Source of the DNA: Dubosiella muris
Lineage (GTDB): Bacteria > Bacillota_I > Bacilli_A > Erysipelotrichales > Erysipelotrichaceae
Reading direction: 5' to 3'
Assembly: GCF_004793885.1 (NCBI RefSeq)
Contig: NZ_SRYG01000004.1
Coordinates: forward strand, 1-64,000
DNA: 64,000 nt
Part shown: positions 32,964 to 41,316 of the stretch, one piece after another
Numbering within the stretch: the stretch's first letter is position 1
Layout of the letters: every line of letters begins with the position of its first letter
Position numbers and translations under genes: made by a program
Notes under the pieces: model-generated
Databases searched by the model: none
Told to the model about the DNA's origin: nothing
What the model saw: only the letters and a program-made list of their open reading frames with translations

Positions 32964-33381
32964 GGATTTTTCCTCGCTTTCCAACTCCATAAAACAAAAT
33001 TCCCGCGCCCAAAAGCACGATCCAGAACCATGGCTGGAACTGGTACGCTTCCACAAACGTCAGCGACGCGCCCGTCATCCACTTGGCGTACGCGACGGAA
33101 AAGACGATTTCGCCAGCGACAGTCAGCAATCCCCAAAGCAAATACGTCCGCTTTTGCAGCGACAGCATGCCGCAGCAGCCAAACCCGATGAGTGAAAGGA
33201 CTAGCAGAAGCCATTTTCCCGTCGCCAAAATCGTTTGATTCGTCTGGATCTGCGCCATCATTTCCTGACTCACTTCCCCTTGCAGCGAAAACAGCTGAAA
33301 CAAGGTATTTTGCATGAGCAGCACGCAGCCGATATACAACACGATGGACGCCAGCCATCCGATTTGAAACATTTTCTTCAT
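32956..33381 (-). CDS. Four-segment membrane protein, unknown
   Basis: 141 residues with hydrophobic segments at about 7-24, 58-75, 80-98 and 114-132 and a loop LFSLQGEVSQEMMAQIQTNQ between the first two. A GAGGAGG ribosome site precedes the ATG at 33381. No family recognised. First gene of the operon that continues through 29692, driven by a promoter at 33455-33483. Confidence 0.65.
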   Translation of the reverse strand: MKKMFQIGWLASIVLYIGCVLLMQNTLFQLFSLQGEVSQEMMAQIQTNQTILATGKWLLLVLSLIGFGCCGMLSLQKRTYLLWGLLTVAGEIVFSVAYAKWMTGASLTFVEAYQFQPWFWIVLLGAGILFYGVGKRGKIHE

Positions 33382-33454
33382 GACAAGAGCCTCCTCTTCT
33401 TCTGCTTCCTATTTTACAAAACGATATCAGTATCCAGCAATCATTTTTACTTTA

Positions 33455-33483
33455 TTTATAATATTATAAGAAAAATAAGCCAA
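33455..33483 (-). promoter_or_regulatory. Promoter of the leftward envelope operon
   Basis: -35 TTGGCT (33478-33483), -10 TATAAA (33455-33460), spacer 17, in an AT-rich gap between the genes at 33381 and 33510. Confidence 0.6.
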
Positions 33484-33509
33484 AAAAAGAACCATTCTTT
33501 CCATCCGTC

Positions 33510-33872
33510 TCATTCATACCCGATTTGCGTCGGCAACTGGGAAACCTTGTGAAAAACGACGTTCCCCAGCGTGAGCACGTCCCTTTCGATCGTCGCCTCC
33601 TGCCGGGCCAGCGGGCCGTCCTCGAAAACAATCGTCGTTCCCTTTAACGTGTAACGCCCGCCTGTCGTCGTGTACTCGGACTGGGAAATGTACTCGTACG
33701 CGTCCTCCTGGGCGTAAAACGTAAGAAAATCTTTCGGAAAGTCCGCCTGCTGAAACGTCCCAGGTAAATCCGGCACCGGGTTTTCGTTTCTTTTTTTCCC
33801 GTCCGCGACGTACGCGGTCAAAAAAACAATCATTGCCAAACTAATGAGCCATCCTGTTTTCTTTTTCATCAT
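33510..33872 (-). CDS. Small exported or anchored protein, unknown
   Basis: 120 residues. An N-terminal hydrophobic segment (GWLISLAMIVFLTAYVADG) acts as a signal or anchor; the rest is beta-rich (YEYISQSEYTTTGGRYTLKGTTIVF...). The pattern is like small lipocalin-like or YxeA-type exported proteins, but there is no lipobox Cys and I do not assign a family. Transcribed alone, diverging from the sugar kinase gene. Confidence 0.65.
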   Translation of the reverse strand: MMKKKTGWLISLAMIVFLTAYVADGKKRNENPVPDLPGTFQQADFPKDFLTFYAQEDAYEYISQSEYTTTGGRYTLKGTTIVFEDGPLARQEATIERDVLTLGNVVFHKVSQLPTQIGYE

Positions 33873-33988
33873 TCAACCCTTTTCCTTTCAATAATTATTT
33901 TACAGCAATAGATCCGGATTCGAAAACACTTTTCTTTTATTGACCATAAAATCCACGATTTTTCCATCTTTTTCCGATACTGGTGTTC

Positions 33989-33994
33989 TATAAT
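33989..33994 (+). promoter_or_regulatory. -10 element of the PfkB kinase gene
   Basis: A perfect TATAAT 18 bases before the start codon region; no clear -35 at 16-18 bases. GCAGGAGG follows as ribosome site. Confidence 0.5.
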
Positions 33995-34012
33995 AAATTG
34001 CAGGAGGTATTC

Positions 34013-35077
34013 ATGAACTCAAAAAAAGACGCAAAATTTATCACGATGGGCGAAATCCTGCTCCGGCTCACCCCGCCCAACTATGGCAAGATCGTCGTCA
34101 GCAACGTCTTCGAAGCCAACTATGGCGGCAGCGAGGCGAACATCGCTCTCGCCCTGTCCAATTTAGGCGTCGACAGCACGTTCTTTTCCGTCGTCCCCGA
34201 CAACAGCCTGGGCAAGGCGGCTATCCGCATGCTGCGCAGCAACGACGTGCACTGCACGCCCGTCCTGCTCTCGACACCGGAACAAACGCCCTCGCACCGT
34301 TTGGGAACGTATTATTTGGAAACCGGATACGGCATCCGTCCAAGCAAGGTGACGTACGACCGCAAGCATAGCGCGATTTCCGAATTCGACTTTTCCACCG
34401 TCGATCTCGATTCCTTGCTGGAAAGCTTTGACTGGCTGCACTTGAGCGGCATCACGCCCGCGCTGTCGCCAAGCTGCGCCCGGTTCGTGCTCGATTGTCT
34501 GAAAACCGCGAAAGAGAAAGGCCTGACAGTCAGCTTCGACGGCAACTTTCGCTCCACGCTCTGGACATGGGAGCAGGCGCGCGACTTCTGCACCCGATGC
34601 CTGCCGTACGTCGACGTGCTCTTTGGCATCGAGCCTTACCATTTGTGGAAAGACGAAAGCGACCCGTCTTTAGGCGACTGGAAGGACGGCGTGCCTTTGC
34701 AGCCAGGCTTCGAACAGCAGGAAGCCGTGTTCCGCCATTTTGTCGAGCGCTATCCAAATTTAAAATGCATCGCCCGCCACGTGCGCACGGCGCCAAGCGT
34801 GAGTGAAAACAGCTTGAAAGCGTACATGTGGTATGAAGGACGCACCTACGAAAGCAAGCAGTTCTCGTTCCACATTTTAGACCGGGTCGGCGGCGGGGAC
34901 GCGTTCGCCAGCGGCCTCATCTACGCGATGATCAAAAACTTCCCGGCGCAGGACATGGTCGATTTCGCGGTCGCCAGCAGCGTGATCAAGCACACGATCC
35001 ACGGCGATGCCAACATCATCGACGACGAGCAACTCATCCGCAACATTATGGACATGAACTACGACATCAAACGATAA
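34013..35077 (+). CDS. PfkB-family sugar kinase (2-keto-3-deoxygluconate kinase-like)
   Basis: 354-residue ribokinase-fold enzyme. Motifs: FITMGEILLRLTPP at the N-terminus, the GGSEANIALALSNLG sugar-pocket segment, and the catalytic GGGDAFASGLIYAM with the base Asp. The start at 34013 follows AGGAGG. The best match by pattern is KdgK-type kinase making 2-keto-3-deoxy-6-phosphogluconate, but no kdgA or uronate gene is near, so the substrate is a guess. Monocistronic, closed by a terminator. Confidence 0.88.
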   Translation: MNSKKDAKFITMGEILLRLTPPNYGKIVVSNVFEANYGGSEANIALALSNLGVDSTFFSVVPDNSLGKAAIRMLRSNDVHCTPVLLSTPEQTPSHRLGTYYLETGYGIRPSKVTYDRKHSAISEFDFSTVDLDSLLESFDWLHLSGITPALSPSCARFVLDCLKTAKEKGLTVSFDGNFRSTLWTWEQARDFCTRCLPYVDVLFGIEPYHLWKDESDPSLGDWKDGVPLQPGFEQQEAVFRHFVERYPNLKCIARHVRTAPSVSENSLKAYMWYEGRTYESKQFSFHILDRVGGGDAFASGLIYAMIKNFPAQDMVDFAVASSVIKHTIHGDANIIDDEQLIRNIMDMNYDIKR

Positions 35078-35094
35078 AAAAACGGAAATTGGAA

Positions 35095-35133
35095 AGAAGA
35101 AGATGCGAAATCAGAAGCGTCTTCTTCTTTTTT
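35095..35133 (+). terminator. Terminator of the sugar kinase gene
   Basis: AGAAGAAGATGC (35095-35106) pairs, with one wobble position, with GCGTCTTCTTCT (35117-35128), followed by T6. Confidence 0.75.
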
Positions 35134-35270
35134 CCTTTTCCCGCACAAAAAGTGGAAGAATCGAATTTTCTTCCACTCCTTACTTCATTCATAAGACAGG
35201 CGATGAAATGATCATGGATCTTCGCGCGGATTTCAATATTATCCGTCCTACGCTCTCCTGTCTTGCTTAA

Positions 35271-36314
35271 TCAGCTAACAAGGTATGGAAGCACAATCGC
35301 GCGAAATTCCTCGTCGTATCCAAGCAGGTCGCACGCTTGTTCGGCGGTGAGCCCTTGTTTGGCCATAAGGCGTTGAGCCGAGACGACAGATCTGGAAATC
35401 ATTTGGTCAATTTGACGGTCTTTTTCTTCCAACCGTTGGTCCTTTTCCTCTAACTGACGGTCTTTTTCTTTCAGCTGCCGGTTGTACTCCTTGTCTTTTT
35501 TTTCAAATTTCAAATAAGCTTCTTCTTCAATATAGTCGATCACACTCCGCATCGTGATCCCTCCTTTCTTTCGCTCGTATAAATCAAATTGTTCCAAATA
35601 CACATACAGCGCCTCGGTCAGCTTCCTGTCATTGGAAAAAGCCGCCAGCGTCATCAGCGTCTCCTCCACATGCTCGATTTTCCATTGTTTTGGAGGTTCG
35701 TACATCGGATGGTCCGGATCCTTCTTCCGGCTGCGCCGGATTTGCGCGCAATAGTCCGCGATGATCCGAAAATCACTTCGAATCGACGCGATTTTCTCCT
35801 CGCTCCACCACGCGATGTTTTCTAAATTCATTGTATAACCGGAAACGAAGGGTTTCAAGAAGGGCGTCTTCTCAAGCCGGGTCAAATCATCCAAGGATTT
35901 GGCGTTCCAGGCATCGTCGCCATAATGCAGAACAAATATGACACACGGAATAAAACGGGAAAGAGGGATCTCGAATGGAGCTTTCGATTTGTGAAGGATC
36001 TGGCTTCGCTGCCAAAAGTAGAGGGTGTCGCCATAGCCTAAGGCGCGTATAGGCATCGTCCAGTCGCGCCAAATCTGGTTTTCAAAGCAGACGATAAAAA
36101 GCGGGTTCCCTTGTTTATCGAGAATCATAGCGCAAACGTCGCGGTACAAGTCGTGAAGGGAGTCGTCGAATACAAAATGGCTGGGAATGTCAAGATAGCG
36201 AATCTGATTCGAAGAAATGATGGGCGCGTTGTGAAACAAAAGCAGGTTCACAAGAGAGGCGAACACATCGGGGACGCGAAGAAGCGCCTTTTGGGTGATG
36301 TCTTTGTTGGACAT
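35271..36314 (-). CDS. Rpn/PD-(D/E)XK nuclease-family protein with C-terminal coiled coil
   Basis: 347 residues. The N-terminal part has the fold pattern of Rpn recombination-promoting nucleases / PDDEXK transposase-like proteins: FDDSLHDLYRDVCAMI, FIVCFENQIWRDWTMPIRAL. The C-terminal ~90 residues form a charged coiled coil of repeated EKDRQLEEKDQRLEEKD units, then a helical tail (AEQACDLLGYDEEFRAIVLPYL). Such genes are often many per genome and their cell role is unclear (DNA cleavage, phage defence or toxin-like). The start is ATG 36314 or TTG 36320; AAGGA spacing favours neither clearly. Confidence 0.75.
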   Translation of the reverse strand: MSNKDITQKALLRVPDVFASLVNLLLFHNAPIISSNQIRYLDIPSHFVFDDSLHDLYRDVCAMILDKQGNPLFIVCFENQIWRDWTMPIRALGYGDTLYFWQRSQILHKSKAPFEIPLSRFIPCVIFVLHYGDDAWNAKSLDDLTRLEKTPFLKPFVSGYTMNLENIAWWSEEKIASIRSDFRIIADYCAQIRRSRKKDPDHPMYEPPKQWKIEHVEETLMTLAAFSNDRKLTEALYVYLEQFDLYERKKGGITMRSVIDYIEEEAYLKFEKKDKEYNRQLKEKDRQLEEKDQRLEEKDRQIDQMISRSVVSAQRLMAKQGLTAEQACDLLGYDEEFRAIVLPYLVS

Positions 36315-36369
36315 GAACAAGAAATTCCTTTCTATTTAGGATTTCCATGGAAAGATCGTTTTGGGATGA

Positions 36370-36432
36370 CCCGTCGAAAGACGGGGTTGAAATATTTCAT
36401 CCCGATTATAACAATTTCCCCCTAAAACGCAA
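36370..36432 (-). promoter_or_regulatory. Promoter and leader hairpin of the Rpn-type gene
   Basis: -35 TTGCGT (36427-36432), -10 TATAAT (36405-36410), spacer 16. The leader has a perfect 6-base hairpin CCCGTC-TTTC-GACGGG (36370-36385 on the minus strand) about 55 bases before the start. Confidence 0.65.
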
Positions 36433-36456
36433 ACAAAAAATGATTTTTCTGTTTCA

Positions 36457-36485
36457 CAAAAAAGCGGAAGGATTCGATTCCTTCC
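36457..36485 (-). terminator. Terminator of the ABC exporter pair
   Basis: GGAAGGA (36466-36472) pairs with TCCTTCC (36479-36485); the A-run at 36457-36463 reads as a U-tract on the minus strand. Confidence 0.8.
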
Positions 36486-36501
36486 ACTCTGTTTGTTTCT
36501 T

Positions 36502-38307
36502 TCACGACAACTCGAACATCCCTTCGTACAACTGATAGTACATGCCCTGCTTTTCCAGCAGCTCGTCGTGACTGCCCCGCTCCACGATTTGACCGTGATC
36601 GAGCACGATAATGACATCCGCGTTGCGAATCGTCGACAGCCGGTGCGCGATGACGAACACAGTCCGCCCCTCCATCAAGGCGTCCATGCCCTTTTCAATG
36701 AGCTTTTCCGTCCGCGTGTCGATCGAAGACGTCGCCTCGTCTAAAATGAGCACGGGCGGATCGGCAATCGCCGTGCGCGCGATGGCGAGCAGCTGCCGCT
36801 GCCCTTGCGAAAGCGACGCCCCGTCGTTGGTGATCATCGTGTCGTAGCCATCCGGAAGCCGCTCGATAAACGAGTGGGCGTTGGCCAGCTTCGCCGCCCG
36901 CTCCACTTCCTCGTTGGTCGCGTCCAGCTTGCCAAACCGGATGTTGTCGGCAATCGTGCCCGTAAACAAGTGCGTATCCTGCAAAACGATGCCCAGGCTT
37001 TTACGCAAATCGTCCTTTTGAATGAGCCGGATGTCGATGCCGTCAAACGTGATCGCCCCGCCCTGCAACTCGTAAAACCGGTTGATCAAGTTCGTGATCG
37101 TCGTCTTGCCCGCGCCAGTCGCGCCGACAAACGCCACCTTCTGGCCCGGCTTGGCATACAACGACAAGTTCTTCAAAATCGGATGGCGCGGCGTGTAACC
37201 AAAGTCGACCTGGTCGAAAACGACATCGCCCCGCACCGGAACGACTTCCATGCGGCCATCGGCTCTAGGATGGAGCCAAACCGGTTTGCCCTCCTCGTCG
37301 CCCAGCTTCACCTTGCCATCGTCGACTTCCTCTTTTTGCTCCATGAACTCGAAAATCCGCTCCGCTCCCGAAACGCCTACAAGCACAAGGTTGGACTGCT
37401 GGGTAAACTGGTTGATTGGCATCGCGGCCTGGCGCACGAACACCAAATACGACGCCAGCGAGCCAAGATCCGAAAGCCCGGTCAGCACCATCCAGCCGCC
37501 CACCAGCGTGACGATCGCGTAGTTGACATACGACAGCGACACGACCATCGGCACCATGGTTTGGGCGAACGCCTGCGCCTTTTGCGACACGTGCTGAAGG
37601 CGGGCGCTCTTTTCCTCAAACGCCTTCCAGTTCGTCTGCTCGTGGTTGAACACCTTCACGACCTTTTGTCCCGACACCATTTCCTCCACAAAGCCGTTGA
37701 GCGCGCCCAGGCCTTGCTGCTGCAACGCGAAATATGCCTTGCTTTTGGTACCCGCCATTTGGATATACACCATCATCAAGCCGTAAAACACGAAAACGAT
37801 CAGCGTCAGCCGCCAGTTGAGCACAAACAGCAGCACAAGCGTGCCCGCCGCCTGAATGAACGCCTGCACCATCATCGCAAACGAGTTGTTCAGCGCGTCG
37901 CTAATCGTGTCCACGTCGTTGGTAAAGCGCGACATCAAGTCGCCATGCGCGGTCGTGTCGAACACTTTGACCGGCAGCTTTTGCAGCTTGGCGAACAAGT
38001 CGTGCCGGATCTCTTTGACGACTTGCTGCGCGGCCACCGCCATGATTTGCGTATAGCCAAGCGACGACAAGACGCCAATCAAAAAGATGACCGCCATCGC
38101 CACGATGCCTTGCACCGCCTTGTCCCAGTCGCCTGAAGGCAGCGCGTTGACGACCGGCCGGATCATGAACACGCCAAACAAGTTGGCCAGCCCCGCCAGC
38201 GAAACGAGGATCCCGACCACAAGAAACAGCTTCGCGTGACGTCCCATATACGACAACAGCGTTTTGAGCGTCTTCTTTAAATCCCGCGGACGACCGTACT
38301 TAGCCAT
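36502..38307 (-). CDS. ABC exporter half, catalytically complete subunit
   Basis: 601 residues: six membrane segments (about 20-320), then a nucleotide-binding domain with Walker A GATGAGKTT, C-loop LSQGQ, Walker B VLILDEATSSID (catalytic Glu present) and H-loop VIAHRLST. A ~45-residue insert between the two domains (VWLHPRADGRMEVV...) is shared with the paralogue at 49582. It overlaps the upstream partner by 31 bases, so the two should form a heterodimeric multidrug-type exporter of the TM287/288 or BmrCD kind. Substrate unknown. Confidence 0.93.
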   Translation of the reverse strand: MAKYGRPRDLKKTLKTLLSYMGRHAKLFLVVGILVSLAGLANLFGVFMIRPVVNALPSGDWDKAVQGIVAMAVIFLIGVLSSLGYTQIMAVAAQQVVKEIRHDLFAKLQKLPVKVFDTTAHGDLMSRFTNDVDTISDALNNSFAMMVQAFIQAAGTLVLLFVLNWRLTLIVFVFYGLMMVYIQMAGTKSKAYFALQQQGLGALNGFVEEMVSGQKVVKVFNHEQTNWKAFEEKSARLQHVSQKAQAFAQTMVPMVVSLSYVNYAIVTLVGGWMVLTGLSDLGSLASYLVFVRQAAMPINQFTQQSNLVLVGVSGAERIFEFMEQKEEVDDGKVKLGDEEGKPVWLHPRADGRMEVVPVRGDVVFDQVDFGYTPRHPILKNLSLYAKPGQKVAFVGATGAGKTTITNLINRFYELQGGAITFDGIDIRLIQKDDLRKSLGIVLQDTHLFTGTIADNIRFGKLDATNEEVERAAKLANAHSFIERLPDGYDTMITNDGASLSQGQRQLLAIARTAIADPPVLILDEATSSIDTRTEKLIEKGMDALMEGRTVFVIAHRLSTIRNADVIIVLDHGQIVERGSHDELLEKQGMYYQLYEGMFELS

Positions 38308-40034
38308 GGTTTCTGCCTCCTTTTTTTTTGCGTTTCATAAATTTCCCGATACACCGCGCTGCCGGACAGCAGCTCGTCGTGACGCCCTCTGGCGACAATT
38401 TGTCCATCGTCCAGCACGATGATTTGATCGCAATGCTCCACGCTTTGCACGCGCTGGGCGATGATGATTTGCGTCAGTCCCTCCATCGAGGCGAGCCCTT
38501 TTCGAATTTTGGCGTCCGTATGGGTGTCGACCGCGCTTGTCGAATCGTCGAAAATCAAGATCCGCGGCTTTTTCAGCAAGGCCCGCGCGATACACAGCCG
38601 CTGTTTCTGGCCGCCCGACACGTTCGTTCCGCCCTGGTCCAGACGCGTGTCGAGCCCCTCAGGCAGCCGGTCCAAAAACTCGTCCACGCACGCGATGCGG
38701 CACACCCGCTCGATGTCTTCCATCGAGGCGTTTTCGTCGCCCCAGCGCAAATTTTCCAAAATCGTCCCCGAAAACAAGACGTTGTTTTGAAGGACGACGC
38801 CGACCTGGTCGCGTAAAAACGCCAAATCGTAGTTTTTCACATCCACGCCGCCAATCGTCAGCGCGCCCGCCGACACGTCATACAACCGAGGGATGAGGGA
38901 AACAAACGAGCTTTTGCCGCTTCCCGTTCCGCCCAGCACCCCCAGCGTCGTGCCCGGCTCGATCGTCAAGTCGATGTTTTCGAGCACGTTTTTCCTGCCG
39001 GCCGCCGCGTATTTGAAGTCGACATGGTCGAAGACGATGGTAGAGTCCGGCATCGTTGTCACGGGATTTTCGCTTTGGGCAGCCAGCGGTTCGAGCAGCA
39101 CCTCCTCGATGCGCCGCACGGAAGCCATGGAGCGCGTCATGAGCAAAAACACGTTCGACAGCATCACAAACGAGTTGAGAATTTGCAAAACGTACGACAA
39201 AATGCCCGTCAGCTGGCCGACTTCGAGCCGGCCCTCCAAAATCAGGCGGCTTCCCGTAACCATCAGGACGACAATCGTCGTGTACATGCAAAGCTGGAAC
39301 GCCGGGGTGTTGAACAAGGCGTAGTGGAACGTTTGCCTGGTGATGGACGCGACCTCGTCGTTGACCTGGTCGAAGCGTTCAAGCTCGTAGTCGCCGCGAA
39401 CAAACGCCTTGACGGCCCGAATGGCGATCAGGTTTTCCTGCACGACCTGGTTGATCGTGTCCAGGGCGCTTTGCATGCGCGGATACTGGGGCGCGACTTT
39501 GGAAACGATCCACACCATGATGAGCGCGAGCACCGGGCAGACGAAAAAAAACACGAAGGCCAGCTCGGCGTTGATTAAAAACGACATGACCAGCCCGAGC
39601 ACGAGCATGATCGGGCCGCGGGCCAGCGGCCGCAATCCGCTCGTGATGGCGTTTTGCACGACAGTGACATCGCTCGTCATCCTCGTCACGATGCCGCTTG
39701 TTTCAAAGCGATCCAGATTCGTGAACGAAAAACGCTGGATGCGCGCGAACTGCTTGTCGCGCAGCAGCTGGCCCAGCTTCGTGCTCGACTTGGCCGCAAA
39801 GCGCGCGTACAGCAAGCCGGTCGCCAGCGACAGCAAGGCGCACGCCAGCATTCCCAATCCCCGGGAAACAAAAACGCCCATGTCCTTGTTCACGACGCCC
39901 TGGTCGATGATGTCGGCCATCAGCAATGGAATCAGCACTTCGAAAAGCGTTTCGATTCCGACGAAAAAAACAGCCAGCGCGAAATATTTGTGAATCGCCT
40001 TCGATTCCCTGGCAAGCAGTCGGATGGCATTCAT
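38277..40034 (-). CDS. ABC exporter half, degenerate-site subunit
   Basis: 585 residues with six membrane segments and an NBD carrying Walker A GGTGSGKSS, C-loop VSGGQ and Walker B ILIFDDSTSAVD. The usual catalytic Glu after Walker B is Asp, the hallmark of the degenerate site in heterodimeric exporters. Start chosen at 40034, where GAGAGG has normal spacing; an ATG three codons upstream abuts the ribosome site. First gene of the pair, with its partner overlapping at 38307. Confidence 0.92.
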   Translation of the reverse strand: MNAIRLLARESKAIHKYFALAVFFVGIETLFEVLIPLLMADIIDQGVVNKDMGVFVSRGLGMLACALLSLATGLLYARFAAKSSTKLGQLLRDKQFARIQRFSFTNLDRFETSGIVTRMTSDVTVVQNAITSGLRPLARGPIMLVLGLVMSFLINAELAFVFFFVCPVLALIMVWIVSKVAPQYPRMQSALDTINQVVQENLIAIRAVKAFVRGDYELERFDQVNDEVASITRQTFHYALFNTPAFQLCMYTTIVVLMVTGSRLILEGRLEVGQLTGILSYVLQILNSFVMLSNVFLLMTRSMASVRRIEEVLLEPLAAQSENPVTTMPDSTIVFDHVDFKYAAAGRKNVLENIDLTIEPGTTLGVLGGTGSGKSSFVSLIPRLYDVSAGALTIGGVDVKNYDLAFLRDQVGVVLQNNVLFSGTILENLRWGDENASMEDIERVCRIACVDEFLDRLPEGLDTRLDQGGTNVSGGQKQRLCIARALLKKPRILIFDDSTSAVDTHTDAKIRKGLASMEGLTQIIIAQRVQSVEHCDQIIVLDDGQIVARGRHDELLSGSAVYREIYETQKKRRQKPWLSTVVRGI

Positions 40035-40074
40035 TCGATTCATCCTCTCTTTCTATTTCTTTTCCATTATACGC

Positions 40075-40098
40075 AAAAAAGAAGGCGGATGCCTTCTT
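40075..40098 (-). terminator. Terminator of the charged-tail membrane protein gene
   Basis: AAGAAGGC (40079-40086) pairs with GCCTTCTT (40091-40098) around GGAT; A6 to the left gives the minus-strand U-tract. Confidence 0.85.
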
Positions 40099-40117
40099 GA
40101 TCGTTGTAAACCATAGT

Positions 40118-40783
40118 TTAAAGCGATTTCTTCACGTCTTTGACCGCCTCGTCCGCCGCCTTGTCGACGGCCTTTTCGTTGGCTTTGGCGTCCTTGATCG
40201 TCTGGCGGGCCGCCTCGTCGATCGCGTGATCCTGCTCGCGCTTGTTTTGACGGGCCGCTTCTTTTTGATCGCGCATGACCGCGTCGACTTCGCGTCGCTC
40301 CTCCCGGTCGAGATCTTGCTCACGCGCCGATTTTTTCTGCGCTTTCACAAACGAGTCGACCAGATCCTTGTCGGTGTCGACTGCCGCTTTCGCGACGTCC
40401 TTTTCCGCTTTCGTCAAATCCTTCTCGTCTTTGAATTGTTCGCGCGCCTCTTTTTTGGCGTCGTCGCGAACGGCTTTCGCGTCTTTGACTGCGTCGTGCT
40501 TCATTTCGTCAAAATGAATTGGTGCGCCCGTGGCGGCCGCTCCTTCCACGCGGGCGCACCAGATGTCCAGCGCGGCGATCATCACATAGAAGATGAGCGT
40601 GAAGCAGATCGGCGCGTAGCTCGAGCTGATCACGTACGCGAAAATATCCATGAAACCATACGGCATGCCCTGGTAGTACGAAGCGAACGTTCCATACGCC
40701 TGGAATACCGTGAAACAAGTATAGATCAATGACAAGATCGTCACTACATACAAAAATATACGTAGATTTTTTTCTTTTTTCAT
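40118..40783 (-). CDS. Membrane protein with long charged helical tail, unknown
   Basis: 221 residues. Two membrane segments (about 9-30 and 50-73, the second CFTLIFYVMIAALDIWCA) are followed by ~140 residues that are almost all Asp, Glu, Lys, Arg and Ala (KDAKAVRDDAKKEAREQF and similar), predicted as one long helix or coiled coil in the cytosol. No family recognised. AGGAGG precedes the ATG. Flanked by terminators, so monocistronic. The tail could tether nucleic acid, protein partners or the envelope. Confidence 0.7.
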   Translation of the reverse strand: MKKEKNLRIFLYVVTILSLIYTCFTVFQAYGTFASYYQGMPYGFMDIFAYVISSSYAPICFTLIFYVMIAALDIWCARVEGAAATGAPIHFDEMKHDAVKDAKAVRDDAKKEAREQFKDEKDLTKAEKDVAKAAVDTDKDLVDSFVKAQKKSAREQDLDREERREVDAVMRDQKEAARQNKREQDHAIDEAARQTIKDAKANEKAVDKAADEAVKDVKKSL

Positions 40784-40836
40784 TTGACTGATCCTCCTAC
40801 TTTCAGTATTTTAAAATTTTGACGGCGCGAACGCAA

Positions 40837-40865
40837 TAAAAAAGCTTCGCCCTTACGAGCGAAGC
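40837..40865 (-). terminator. Terminator overlapping the end of the gene at 40853
   Basis: GCTTCGC (40844-40850) pairs with GCGAAGC (40859-40865); A-run at 40838-40843 gives the U-tract on the minus strand. The hairpin includes the stop codon. Confidence 0.85.
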
Positions 40866-41140
40866 CATGGAAGATCCGGCCGGTTGTACGCGGAGAAAAG
40901 CGACTCGTCGATCCACTTGCCAAAAGAAATCAGCTTCAGACCCGCAAACGTCAGCCGCCCCTGGCTGCCGACCGCCACCCGATCGTACTTTTCCTCGTCG
41001 ACTTGGAAACTGAGGATGCCCCTCTTCGTTTGAAACACCAATTTATAAATAGACCTGCCGCTGCCAAACGCTGTTCCCTTTTTCTTGTTGATCAAAAGCG
41101 CGTTGAGCGAATCCTGATTTTGAAACATTCCTACCAACAT
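40853..41140 (-). CDS. Small unknown protein, DUF2500-like
   Basis: About 95 residues, beta-rich: YKLVFQTKRGILSFQVDEEKYDRVAVGSQGRLTFAGLKLISFGKW. The pattern of an F-x-V-x-x-x-x-Y...G-x-x-G-x-L-T-x-x-G-x-x-x-x-x-F resembles the DUF2500 group, which has no known role. The start is uncertain: the ATG at 41140 abuts AAAGGA and one four codons in has long spacing. Ends within a terminator. Confidence 0.6.
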   Translation of the reverse strand: MLVGMFQNQDSLNALLINKKKGTAFGSGRSIYKLVFQTKRGILSFQVDEEKYDRVAVGSQGRLTFAGLKLISFGKWIDESLFSAYNRPDLPWLRS

Positions 41141-41253
41141 TCCTTTCTTTCTTATGTGTTTTTATTTTACACCGTTTTCTGTAAATTGTTTCATTTTTTT
41201 CTGAACTTTCCTGCAAAACGCCATGTTCTTCCACATAAAGCGCACTTCAGGAA

Positions 41254-41281
41254 TTGCACAAATTGCGATTCCGCCTATAAT
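41254..41281 (+). promoter_or_regulatory. Promoter of the MATE gene
   Basis: -35 TTGCAC (41254-41259), -10 TATAAT (41276-41281), spacer 16; leader about 30 bases. Confidence 0.75.
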
Positions 41282-41316
41282 TAGGAACGAATCGACAACG
41301 AAAGGAAGGGATTCAT

